A stretch of DNA of 64,000 nt from Cokeromyces recurvatus (lineage: Eukaryota > Mucoromycota > Mucoromycetes > Mucorales > Mucoraceae), in NCBI RefSeq assembly GCF_025118155.1, contig NW_026251402.1:124001-188000 (forward strand), written 5' to 3'. The notes under the pieces were generated by a model. That model was not told the origin of the DNA. It searched no databases and saw nothing but the letters and a program-made list of their open reading frames with translations. Made by a program: the position numbers and the translations under genes. Below, in pieces: positions 36,244-45,954 of this stretch (position 1 is the stretch's first letter; each line of letters opens with the position of its first letter).

Positions 36244-36264
36244 ACACACACACACACACACACA
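36244..36264. repeat. (CA)n microsatellite
   Basis: About ten CA units in the short interval between the F-box gene stop (36295) and the SDR gene start (36038). Confidence 0.85.
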
Positions 36265-36294
36265 TTCTTCTAATCTCATCAACTACTATTACAA

Positions 36295-38376
36295 TTATAC
36301 ATTCTTCTTCTTACGGTGGAAACTAGTGTTATTAGTCCATTCTTGCTGCTCTATTGAACAATCATCTAAGAAAATTCTTTTAGCTGATTGACAATGAAGA
36401 TCGATATAACCAAAGCATAAATCGTCTAACCATTCATCCTTAGTATGATAGTATGCCTTGCTTGGGCTCAAATCTTCTATTGAGTGTTGCAATTCATGAT
36501 ATGAATGCTGTCGTTGTACTATATTGATCATTTCAGGATTCGTTATAGATATTGCTTTACAAGTACCTGCTTCTTCAATTATATGAGACCATATTGTATT
36601 ATTTAGACAAATGAAACGTGCACCCGGTGTATGACTATGTGCAAATTGAAATGGATGTCTTACTTGATATAATACAATCAGGTCTAGAGCAAGTTGATTT
36701 AAATGAATCGTTATCTTTGTTTCTACTCTATTTGATAAGGTATTTAGTGCTGTTTGCTGACAGTCATACAGAATAAGTCGTTTTAAATTTGAGCAGTGAG
36801 CAGATAGATAGTCCATGATATCGGATGAGAAAAAGATTCTATGTAATGCAAGTTCTTCTAATCTCAATACTAATGGTGATGATTGAAGAACAACAACGCC
36901 GTCTTCTTTGTTTCTTTTACTCTTTGATAGTTGTACAGAGGAACCACTTAATTTTATACTCTTCAAATTCATGAATTGCTCAAGTAATGTATCTAATTCA
37001 AACCCATCCTCTTGATTACCTTCTGTAAAGGCCATACTAACAGCATCTAATTCTAAATGACTCAAATTATTAAATATACTTAGACGTCGTATTATCTCTC
37101 GCCAATTAGTTGCAGTAGTAACTTGTCCATGTCCATTGACCATTTTATTTTTCCAAATAGGTAAACGTATACTCAATAAATTCAAACTTTGTTGATCAGG
37201 AACGTTAGATGATGCTCTGTGATGATTAGTAGTAGTAATAAGAGCTACTGATCTATCTACTCCATCACTATCCAGTCCATAAAACTGGACTTCCATATGG
37301 GTCATTCTAGACTTTTGACTTTGAATAGTGATGAATTGAGGTGTGAGCCAAAGTGGAGTACTTAATCCTCGAATACGAATAAAAGAGAGTTGATGACATC
37401 GTTCTGCTATCATCTGAAAGGCTTCCTTGATTTTATAGTTAAGATATTGCATGGGTACAATTTCCATTATTGAAGGGTTACTATAAGGAGAATGAACGAG
37501 GTCCAAACTGATGTGTTCCAGAGAAGGATATGCCTTTGAGATATATTGAATCCATTGATAAGATTGAAGGGTACCTTCTAATGTCAAGCATTTTAACTGA
37601 GGCCTAGAAGGGATAATGGCTATTATGCTATCTGAATGATGTAAATAGAAAGTAGAGATACCAAAGTTAAAATGATTTAGGAATTGTAAATCTTGTAAAG
37701 AGGGTAAATGAGTATGGATTAATTCTAAATGTTCCAAGGTCAAGATAGGAGCTTTATATTTGCTTTGTAAATTATCACTTTCAAACACAAGCGTTGTTAA
37801 ATGAGGTATATATGAAAGCAATTGTAAAAAGGATTCAAGGTCTTTGAATATATCTGTATTACCACGAATACAAAGTTGATTTAAATGACTAAATACATTA
37901 TAACTTTGCCCTTCAGTTCTGGTTGATTTCGTCATGAATACACGCAGATCTTTAAAGTTGAATGTAGGTAATCGCTTCAAACGAAATAATAAATGCAAAG
38001 GGAAACTATTCAATGTAACCCATTGACTTTGATCAAAATCAAGCTCTTCAATATAAGGACATCTTTTATCGATCATATCTAATAATTCCTGTGTTATTTT
38101 AATAGCCTTCACTTCCTTTAATTCGATACCCGTGCCAAAGTGAAGTATTTTCTCTTTTCCTAACGAAATAGTCCGTACTAAAGGACCAACATGACTATTT
38201 TCTTTTAAAGCATAATAAAATTCATTCACTTGTTTATTTGTTGAAATATAAATACATCGATAAAGTAAATAGATAAAAGGGGAATACCAAGCCTGACAAA
38301 CGGTTGCACATTCGTACCTATCTTTCGTTGATACATATTCTACTATTTGTTCGAGTATTTCTCTAGGTAAAGCCAT
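36295..38376 (-). CDS. F-box protein with degenerate leucine-rich region (693 aa)
   Basis: This is a single-exon gene, unusual here because neighbours are intron-rich. Residues 1-45 form an F-box (LPREILEQIVEYVSTKDRYECATVCQAWYSPFIY), the Skp1-binding module of SCF ubiquitin ligases. The remaining 640 residues contain irregular Leu-rich units (for example LKRLPTFNFKDL, LTTLVFESDNL, LKCLTLEGTL, LEHISLDLVH, LSHLELDAVSM and LEELALHRIF) that resemble a degenerate LRR solenoid for substrate binding. Such large F-box/LRR families are expanded in Mucoromycota. The target is unknown. The gene is divergent from the thioredoxin-fold/F-box fusion, with 546 bp between starts. Confidence 0.88.
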   Translation of the reverse strand: MALPREILEQIVEYVSTKDRYECATVCQAWYSPFIYLLYRCIYISTNKQVNEFYYALKENSHVGPLVRTISLGKEKILHFGTGIELKEVKAIKITQELLDMIDKRCPYIEELDFDQSQWVTLNSFPLHLLFRLKRLPTFNFKDLRVFMTKSTRTEGQSYNVFSHLNQLCIRGNTDIFKDLESFLQLLSYIPHLTTLVFESDNLQSKYKAPILTLEHLELIHTHLPSLQDLQFLNHFNFGISTFYLHHSDSIIAIIPSRPQLKCLTLEGTLQSYQWIQYISKAYPSLEHISLDLVHSPYSNPSIMEIVPMQYLNYKIKEAFQMIAERCHQLSFIRIRGLSTPLWLTPQFITIQSQKSRMTHMEVQFYGLDSDGVDRSVALITTTNHHRASSNVPDQQSLNLLSIRLPIWKNKMVNGHGQVTTATNWREIIRRLSIFNNLSHLELDAVSMAFTEGNQEDGFELDTLLEQFMNLKSIKLSGSSVQLSKSKRNKEDGVVVLQSSPLVLRLEELALHRIFFSSDIMDYLSAHCSNLKRLILYDCQQTALNTLSNRVETKITIHLNQLALDLIVLYQVRHPFQFAHSHTPGARFICLNNTIWSHIIEEAGTCKAISITNPEMINIVQRQHSYHELQHSIEDLSPSKAYYHTKDEWLDDLCFGYIDLHCQSAKRIFLDDCSIEQQEWTNNTSFHRKKKNV

Positions 38377-38922
38377 GACTGAATAAAATAAAACAAAATG
38401 AATAATAATAATGAAAAAGAAGACGTATGAAATGATTCTAGTTACTCATTGCTATTTTGTTATGTTTAGTACAAATGAATACATCTGCAATAATAGATAA
38501 CCAATTATATGAAACTATTATGCAACTCTAATCGTATTTACCTTACGCTTCGTTTATTATAGAAAATCGAAAGATGATTTTGCAATAGTTCGTTATTTAC
38601 TCGAATTCTCCATGTTAGTTTTGTTATATAAATAATACAATTTTTTTTTCTCTTCTTTTTATTCGTGTCTTTTCCTTATACAAAAAAAGATAAAAAACTA
38701 CAAATATTTGAAGACAATAGTATTTCTTATATATTTTATACATGGAAAACTTTACGCTGCTGCTACTACTACTATAAAATACATGTTTATGTATGCATTT
38801 TAAAAAATAGGCGGCAATTAAATAAATTCTGAAAATGCCCCTCCTTCTTATTTTGCATAACATTTTTTTATTCTTTTTTTTTTTTTTTTTTTTTTTCTTT
38901 TTTTACCAAAATCTATAACATA

Positions 38923-40315
38923 ATGGCTGATCCTTTTGATTTGTTTCAAACAATGACAACGACACCAAGAACTTTTCCTCATATGATTGACCTATATGAT
39001 GTTCAAGTAAAAAAAAAAGAAAGAATTAAAAAAAAAAAAAAAAAATAGAAAAAAAGAAAGAAAAATCATACTAATAACGGTAAATTCTTGTTAATTGGAA
39101 ATGATTTATGTTCTGTTTGAAAGGGATCTCCAATTGACATTGTTAAGCTTTCATCTCAATACCATTTAATTTTAATTACACTTAAAAGTACAACATGCCC
39201 TGTATGTCCTCAGTTACTAAGAATTTTGAATGCATATGGCTTAGATCTCGAATGCAATCATTATATTGATCCATTCACAAATGAAATGCGAGAAATTGAT
39301 CCAATAGAAAAAAAGGTACAATATTCTATCATATCCTTTTTCCTTTACAAGTAATATGTATTGAGCTAATGAATCATTTCTTACATGATAGTTCTATAGA
39401 TTACTTTTAAAACAGGATGCATATTATGTCATCCTTTGCCCTGGTACAGATGAAGAAGTGAGAGAAATTCAAGAAAGAACACCATTTTTAAATTATCCCT
39501 TCATTTCTTCTGAAGGTAACGGGAAAAGTTTAGCAAAGGCGTTAAAAGTACAACTATCTGAACATGAATTTATGCCTGCAATTTTGGAAATTGAAAACGA
39601 GACATTGTCGGTCAACACAATCTATATTGGTCGTGGTCCAGGCCTCTACTTTCATCGTTATTTATTTAAAAGATTAATTGATGCAAGATATCATCAGGAA
39701 TCAAATGGTATTTGTTCACTTAGAGATGCACATGAAATCGTCAATTTGCTTAAACGCAGAGCAGTCAAATGTCAAGAAAAAAGACTTGTACCACCACCCA
39801 ACTGGATAAATCATAGTACTTGTAATAACAATGATAAGACCAAGTTATCTACGAGCATAAACACGCTTGTAAAAGAAGAAATACAAACGATTGATGAAGG
39901 CACTACTACTATTCATTCAAGTAGTGAAAAGAGACTAACATCATCGTCAAGTATAAATGATTTACCTCCAGAATTATTTGAAATTATTTTCTCTTTTTTT
40001 GAAGATGACATAAGTTCTTTAGTAAAAGCTTCAGGTACTTGTCGAACATTTTATATAGCTATATGTCATAGTATGATAACATGTTTAAGAGCGCATGTTG
40101 CACTTTTAAAACCTGCTTTACCTCAATTGAATGGTCATGTTATTTGGGATGAAACAGAGGTCTCTGATCAAAGCCTTGATCGCTGGGAAGGCAATCCCGA
40201 AGGTATCCCTTATCGAGAATTATGCAAACGTGTATCTAAATTGAGATGTCTACTGTTTAATATTACTGAATGGACAAGCTATTGGAGTCCGCGTAGATTT
40301 TTTAGAAGCAAATAG
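38923..40315 (+). CDS. Thioredoxin-fold domain fused to F-box protein
   Basis: Three exons (38923-39006, 39124-39315, 39416-40315) give 391 residues in one frame. Residues about 28-205 look like a thioredoxin/peroxiredoxin-type fold: a strand LILITLKST is followed directly by TCPVCPQLLRIL with a CxxC pair (Cys53, Cys56), then a second strand-rich block (AYYVILCPGTDEEVREIQER) and a helical segment. A polar linker (about 220-270) leads to a clear F-box at 273-311 (INDLPPELFEIIFSFFEDDI...). A C-terminal segment (about 312-391) contains WDETEVSD and a Trp-rich end. The design suggests an SCF adaptor with a redox-active or redox-sensing module; that role is inference. Exon 2 carries the CxxC, so the fusion does not depend on a doubtful splice. 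Confidence 0.85.
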
Positions 40316-40393
40316 ATTTTTTTTTTCGTTCAAATCTTTCATTAAAAAAAAAAAAAAAGGTACAAACTACATTGTTTAATTTTTTAGTTTAGT

Positions 40394-41844
40394 TTAATAT
40401 ATAGAATAAGGGAGTTTTTCTTCTTTAAGACCAGCCAATATATTTTCAAGTGTCATATTTGCCATATTTTCTCTTGTTTCCATAGTTGCACTACCCACAT
40501 GAGGTAAAATTAAACAATTGGGAAACGAATATAATTTATGAGTAGGTGGTAAAGGTTCAGGAGTAGTAACATCCAAGCCAACTGCGCCAATTAAATTCTC
40601 CTCAAGGGCCCGAACTATATGACAACCCTATCAGTATACATACACACACACACATATATATATATGTAAATCTTCAAATAATAAATACCTAAATCATCTT
40701 GTAAAACAATACCACCTCGAGCAGAATTAACAAAGACCTAAGTATTTAATAACGATGATGAGTTTAAATATGAATTATATACACATATATACATATAAAT
40801 ACATTACAACTGTTCTTTTCATCTTAGAAAAGGCTTTATAATCAAATAAATTCTCTGTTTCCTTCGTTAATGCACAACATACAACAATAACATCAGATTC
40901 AGTTAATAAAGTATCAAAGGGGACATATTTAGCATTCAGTCTTGCCTCTACTTGTTCGCTCTTTTTAGTTCGACCGCTATAGATAACACGAGAGATACCA
41001 AATGCTTGTAATCTCTTAGCAACTGCTTCACCAATACGGCCTAAACCAACAACGCCTAATGTTTTATTTGTAAATTGAGTTCCACATAACCATGTAGGGC
41101 CCCATTTACCCCACTACTTGCGTATATTATAAAATTAGTATATAAAGAGGGGGAGGGGAATATATCTGTTACAATAACAACATACCAAACCATTCTCAGC
41201 AGCTTGAATACATTCTTTAATTCTACGTGATGCTCCTAAAGCTAATAAGACAGTTAAATCTGCGGTTGAATCAGTCAAGACATCAGGTGTATATCCTAGC
41301 TTGATATTTCTCGATTTAACAGCATCCACATTGATATGATCATAACCTACACTCATTGTAGCAACCACTTTTAACTGAGGACCTATATATATATATATAT
41401 TTGGAAGGAAGAAGAAGAAGAAGAAGGGATGCTCATTAAATAATCATCATAATCACTTAATAACTAAGAATATGTATCAAACCTGCTCTATCTAATAATT
41501 CATTATCAATTTTCTCTGTTAATAAGCAAAATAATGCATCTACGCCTAAATAAAATACATATAATCATATATACAATTATAATAAGTCATTGTTTTACTA
41601 GTCAATATAGACACACACACATATATATATATACATATATATATACATATATCTTTATATATACACATATAAATGTATATTTGTATTTATTTATATTTAT
41701 AAACTTGCCCTGAATTTTTTCAAGTAAAACATCTCGAGGAATTGAAGAGTTTTCTTTCCATTGAATTAATTCAAAGTTTTGTTCTAACAAACGAGCTTGA
41801 GTTTTAGGAGGTAATAAACGAGTGACTAATACTTTAGGTGCCAT
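40394..41844 (-). CDS. D-2-hydroxyacid dehydrogenase, glyoxylate/hydroxypyruvate reductase-like
   Basis: Six exons (41844-41709, 41545-41483, 41382-41186, 41113-40808, 40737-40689, 40614-40394) give 323 residues. The catalytic triad of the family is complete: Arg241 (VNSARGG), Glu270 (TTPEP) and His289 (LPHVGSAT). The Rossmann motif GLGRIG is at 155-160, followed by an SGRTKKSE loop with basic residues consistent with NADPH use, as in GRHPR. The enzyme reduces glyoxylate or hydroxypyruvate (GRHPR) or related 2-oxoacids. The first intron (41708-41546) uses a GC donor: CAGG|GCAAGT; the nearest GT donor would bring a stop. The gene is convergent with the Trx/F-box gene, 78 bp between stops. Confidence 0.93.
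41608..41690. repeat. (TA)n/(CA)n-rich microsatellite within an intron
   Basis: A tract of ACACAC, TATATA and ATACATAT runs inside the GC-AG intron of the hydroxyacid dehydrogenase, which is longer (163 nt) than its neighbours. Confidence 0.75.
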
Positions 41845-42058
41845 GTCTATTTTGGATGTTTAGAATTAGCTAAAAAGTAAGTAATGAGAAATCTCGAGAG
41901 AGGGAAAAAAAAAAAACGGGATAAAATAAATTCTCTTAATTTAAAAGAACGCGAATTTTATAATTGGAATTCATTCCATTTTTATTATCAATTATTACGA
42001 GTAATATATTATTCTGTTTTCTATATGTTTTATGTTAAAAGCAAATATTAAAGTGAAA

Positions 42059-43131
42059 CTAAGGTTGATTCGAACCAGATTTTGTTTGATCTGTTTCATA
42101 TTTAATATGCATTTGTGGCGAAGGTTGTTGAGTTGTGGTAGCTTGTTGAGAAGGCTGTTGTTGAGCAAATTGTTGCAGATGCATTTGATATTGTTGAACT
42201 TGATCGTTAGTAAACTAATAAACAAAAAAAAAATTAGAATACGAAAGAATGTACCCCCTTATTTATCTTACTTGATGAGGTAATGCAGAGTAATAAGTTT
42301 GAGGATTCATTTGTCCAGCAGGATGAGATTGTGGTACGACAGGATTCGTATACTGAGATTGATAATAGGAAGTGGCAGCAGCAGCAGCAGTAGCAGTAGC
42401 ACTGGGATTACCAGCACCTGCTGCATAAGCTGTAGTTTGATCATAAATAGCATGGCTTGTTTTTTGTGCTTCTTCCCTTGGCACAATATCAATTAAAAAA
42501 TCACACATATCCGTTTTTGCAATGGCGGTTGCGATATCTGATCTTTGTAACGTACGTCTTTTATTCTCTTCAGCATGAACCCTAAACAAAATATATTCAT
42601 AGTTAATCATACATTGTATCTATTTTACCTCTTTTTCTTACCATGCTCTTTTAGTTAGCTCAGTGATGAATATTTCACAACCTTTAGCAAATAAAATAGG
42701 AGCCTATCATTTTTATTTTATTTATTGTATAAGCCAATAATATTCAAATATAATGCAAAAATGAATATTTCAACTTACTTCTGCACTAATCATCTAATAT
42801 AAAAGGAATCAAAAAAAATAAAATAAAAATAAAGTCATTATCAACCCTTGTTAATCTTTAGTCTTTTAAGAAATACCTTGACTTCTTGATCCGTTTTCAT
42901 AACTTTTTTAATGCGAGCTAATGGTAAAGCGTGGTTTTTGAAATCAGAATTATAAGCTTCCGCTTTTTGCATTTCGTCTAACCAAAACTTTCCTAAATCA
43001 AACATGGGTTGTGCGGTAGATGTAGACACTGTCGTATTTAATTGTTGATAAACTTGATGATGTGGAGGCAGCGGAGGTTGAACATGTTGTTGCTGTTGGT
43101 GTTCTTCTTGAAGGTGTTGTTGGCTTGTCAT
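42059..43131 (-). CDS. HAP5: CCAAT-binding factor subunit Hap5/NF-YC
   Basis: Five exons (43131-42877, 42793-42779, 42703-42642, 42581-42272, 42214-42059) encode 265 residues. The histone-fold core is nearly invariant: [20 protein letters not shown], then [23 protein letters not shown], and [20 protein letters not shown]. The N terminus is Gln/His-rich and the C terminus is a Gln/Ala/Pro-rich activation-like tail. Hap5 dimerises with Hap3 and, with Hap2, binds CCAAT boxes. Exon 2 is a 15-bp micro-exon encoding only MISAE, in the core helix, so it must be spliced in. The gene is divergent from the Nvj2-like gene, with a reverse CCAAT (GATTGGA) near 43333-43339 in the shared spacer. Confidence 0.96.
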
Positions 43132-43332
43132 TAAAATAAATAGAAAAACAAAATATTTTTTTTTCTCTCTTATTTCCTATTTTAGTGTAAAAAAAAAAGC
43201 AAACTATTTAGTTGATAATCTGTTTATATTATTATTGTAGGTGTATAAAAAATAATAATAATAATAATAATAGTGAAAAAATTACGATAAAAAAAAATGA
43301 CGTAGAAAAAAAAACAGCTGTCACATAAAATT

Positions 43333-43339
43333 TGATTGG
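43333..43339. promoter_or_regulatory. CCAAT box (reverse orientation) in the HAP5/NVJ2 divergent spacer
   Basis: GATTGGA at 43333-43339 is the reverse complement of TCCAATC, about 200 bp upstream of the HAP5 start. It would fit autoregulation by the Hap complex, but this is inferred from a 5-bp core only. Confidence 0.3.
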
Positions 43340-43525
43340 ATTAAATATTATTCTTTTTAGCAAACAAACTGCTGTGTTAGTAGTTGTTATTGAATGCATA
43401 AATACATGTTTTCTATCAGTCTTTCTATTTTTATATAAAAAAAAATAATGTAGCTAAACTATTCGAAGTTTGCTTATAATCATTGATCTTTCTTTTGTTT
43501 CTTTCTATCTTTTTTTTATTATTTC

Positions 43526-45628
43526 ATGATTGCTTACTTTTTTTCTTTACTTGTTGCTTATATTATTGGTGGAGTTACACTTATTCCATTGACGTTTATC
43601 TTATTTTATCATTGTCATTCAATATCATCCGAAAAGACACCTTCAGAATGGACTTCAGATAGTCTGGAAAAGGAATTTCATAAGACTGACCCAGTTAAAG
43701 GAAATCAACTTTACAAAACGGGCTTGCTACATGTTACTTTGGGTCAACAAACGATAGCTAAGACGGCATCCATTGGAGGTATTGTAAAATCCTGTTTATT
43801 ACTAACAACAAGTAATAGCGGGAAACTTAACTCACCAAGGACAGTAGCAGCAACAGGCGATGAACAAAGTTCATCAATTAATAACGATAATTCTCTTAAT
43901 CATTCTTTATTACCTCATCATTATTTTGCAGTTTTGAAATTGAATACACTTTATTTATACGATTCTGAATTACAATCAGAATGTAAAGGTATTATCCCAA
44001 TCCATCATTATACAGTACAAATGTACCCGTTGGGTCTTAAGGACTATGAACTCTTTTCAAAGTCAACTAAAATTCAACTAAAAAACAAAAATAAAAAGAA
44101 TATTGAAGAAGAAGATTATTTTATAAATTGTAGTCAGTGTATTGCTAAAGAGGATTGGTATTTTGCATTATTAAGGGCCAGTCAATTGGATGTATCTGTT
44201 TTACAAGAAAGCAGTAAAGATTCAACACGTTTTGATCAAAATGCTATGAATCACTTGATTTCAACTATTTATAGTTCTCCAAGTTATTTTGAGATGCAAT
44301 GGTTTAATGCTTTATTAGGTCGTCTCTTTCTAGGAATCTATAAGACCGAACAAACAAAATCATTCTTTTATAATAAAATCTTGTCAAAAGTGAAAAAACT
44401 GAATGCAAGGAGACCCCCGTTTTTAGAAGAAATCAATTTAAGGTCTGTTGATAGTGGACATGGCGTACCTCAGATTAGTCAACCACGATTGATCTATCTA
44501 AGTCCACAAGGTGAATATACAGGTGATATGTATTTATTTTATGATGGACATTTTCGTGTTGAATTAGAGACAGTTCTAAAATGGAAATATTCAGAAAGGC
44601 TTCCACCTATTCGAGTTGATCTTGTTTTGGCCATTACGTTGAAATTGATTGAAGGAAAGATGATGATCAAAATTAAAGAGCCACCTACCAATCGTATTTG
44701 GTTAGGGTTTTATGAAAAGCCAAAAATGGAATGGCTTGTAGAGCCTGTTGTCTGGGAAAAAAGAATAGGATATTCTGTAGTGAGTAAGGCTATTCAATCC
44801 AAAATAGAAGAGATTTTAATAGAGACGATCGTATTACCGAATATGGATGATACCGTTTTCTTTCAAACAGCAGGTGTAGGTGGAATATTTGGTAAAGAAG
44901 AAGAAGAAGAAGAAGAAGGTATAGAAACAATAGTAGAGAAGTCGTCCTCATTATCTTCTCGTGGCGATGAAAGTATAACGAGTCCATCTTATCAATCTTT
45001 ACCCGAACTTTATTCAACCCCATCTGAATTAATTGTAACGGCTGATTCTGTCTCTTTGCTTAGTAGTGATCATGTTACACCTGTAAAGAAGAAATGGTTT
45101 AAAAGAAAATCATCATTTACTGCAGCCTCTCCTCCATCTTCTTCATTATCTGTGGCTACCACATCAACATCACAGATGTTACCAGAAGAAGAAAATGTAA
45201 ATACTGCATCGTACCAATCACTCAAGTCAGTTATGACACATACACAAAAAAAATCAACCTCGATGAGAGCAAGAAGTAAAACGCTTTCAACTCATGTCGA
45301 TCATTCACTTGTTAATAGTAGTATTAATAGCAGTAATAGTAGCAGCAGCAGTAGTAGTAGTAGTAGTAGTAGTAATAATAGTAGTAATAGTAATAGTAGT
45401 ACAATAACAGATACAAATAAGGTTTTCCCACGAAAGATATCAAATCAAACAAGTAATGAAGATGAAGAAGATATGAATAATGTAGCGTTTCATTCAGTTA
45501 GATTAAGTAAAAAGATGTTATCAATATCAGTCGAGAAACAATATCAACCTACTTCTTCAAGACTAAGGTCAAAGTCTTTACCAAGCACAGGTTTATCCGA
45601 GATTAATATCATACAACAACAAAAATGA
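43526..45628 (+). CDS. NVJ2: Nvj2-like lipid-transfer protein (TM + PH + SMP)
   Basis: The single exon encodes 700 residues. An N-terminal membrane segment (about residues 4-28) is followed by a PH-like region (about 65-225) containing HHYFAVLKLNTLYLYDSELQ and CIAKEDWYFALLRASQ. An SMP/synaptotagmin-like lipid-binding domain follows (about 245-455: FEMQWFNALLGRLFLGIYKT, PPFLEEINLRSVDSGHGVPQ, GDMYLFYDGHFRVELE, KIKEPPTNRIWLGFYEKP). A long Ser-rich disordered tail contains poly-Glu (about 454-462) and a poly-Ser/Asn tract (about 590-625). This order is that of Nvj2/HT-008/TEX2, ER-anchored ceramide-transfer proteins at nucleus-vacuole or ER-Golgi contacts. The family call is well supported by eye. 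Confidence 0.9.
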   Translation: MIAYFFSLLVAYIIGGVTLIPLTFILFYHCHSISSEKTPSEWTSDSLEKEFHKTDPVKGNQLYKTGLLHVTLGQQTIAKTASIGGIVKSCLLLTTSNSGKLNSPRTVAATGDEQSSSINNDNSLNHSLLPHHYFAVLKLNTLYLYDSELQSECKGIIPIHHYTVQMYPLGLKDYELFSKSTKIQLKNKNKKNIEEEDYFINCSQCIAKEDWYFALLRASQLDVSVLQESSKDSTRFDQNAMNHLISTIYSSPSYFEMQWFNALLGRLFLGIYKTEQTKSFFYNKILSKVKKLNARRPPFLEEINLRSVDSGHGVPQISQPRLIYLSPQGEYTGDMYLFYDGHFRVELETVLKWKYSERLPPIRVDLVLAITLKLIEGKMMIKIKEPPTNRIWLGFYEKPKMEWLVEPVVWEKRIGYSVVSKAIQSKIEEILIETIVLPNMDDTVFFQTAGVGGIFGKEEEEEEEGIETIVEKSSSLSSRGDESITSPSYQSLPELYSTPSELIVTADSVSLLSSDHVTPVKKKWFKRKSSFTAASPPSSSLSVATTSTSQMLPEEENVNTASYQSLKSVMTHTQKKSTSMRARSKTLSTHVDHSLVNSSINSSNSSSSSSSSSSSSNNSSNSNSSTITDTNKVFPRKISNQTSNEDEEDMNNVAFHSVRLSKKMLSISVEKQYQPTSSRLRSKSLPSTGLSEINIIQQQK

Positions 45629-45660
45629 CATATTTTATTCTATATTTTCCAACGTGACAA

Positions 45661-45835
45661 AAAAAAAAAAAAAAAAAAAAAAGAAAAAAACTGTAATATA
45701 CAAACAAATAAAGGGGAAAAATGAGAGTGAGTGAGAATGAGTGAGTGAGAATGAGTGAGTGAATGAGTGAGTGAGTGAGTGAGTGAGTGAGTGAGTGAGT
45801 GAATGAGTGAGTGAATGAGTGAGTAAGTGAATGTG
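45661..45835. repeat. Poly(A) tract and (TGAG)n microsatellite
   Basis: A tract of about 30 A (45660-45690) is followed by interrupted GAGT/GAAT tetranucleotide repeats (45727-45830) between the convergent stop codons of the Nvj2-like and threonine-aldolase genes. Reading it as protein gives THSL repeats on the other strand, which I treat as a shadow. Confidence 0.9.
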
Positions 45836-45954
45836 TGTTGTGTTATGTATTTGCGTGTGTGTGTGTGTGGGAAAATAGATGTATACATACATGTTTATAT
45901 GTATACATATTGTATGTATGTGTATGGTGTGTATATGTAATACACACATGTAGT

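Noticed and set aside
42059..42080. GGTTCGAATC-like sequence resembling a tRNA T-loop
   Set aside because: It encodes the last residues of Hap5 in a spliced frame, and no matching acceptor stem or anticodon arm is present.
45635..45949. Minus-strand ORF with many THSL repeats
   Set aside because: It is a translation of the (TGAG)n microsatellite between two convergent stop codons; not a CRISPR array or repeat protein.
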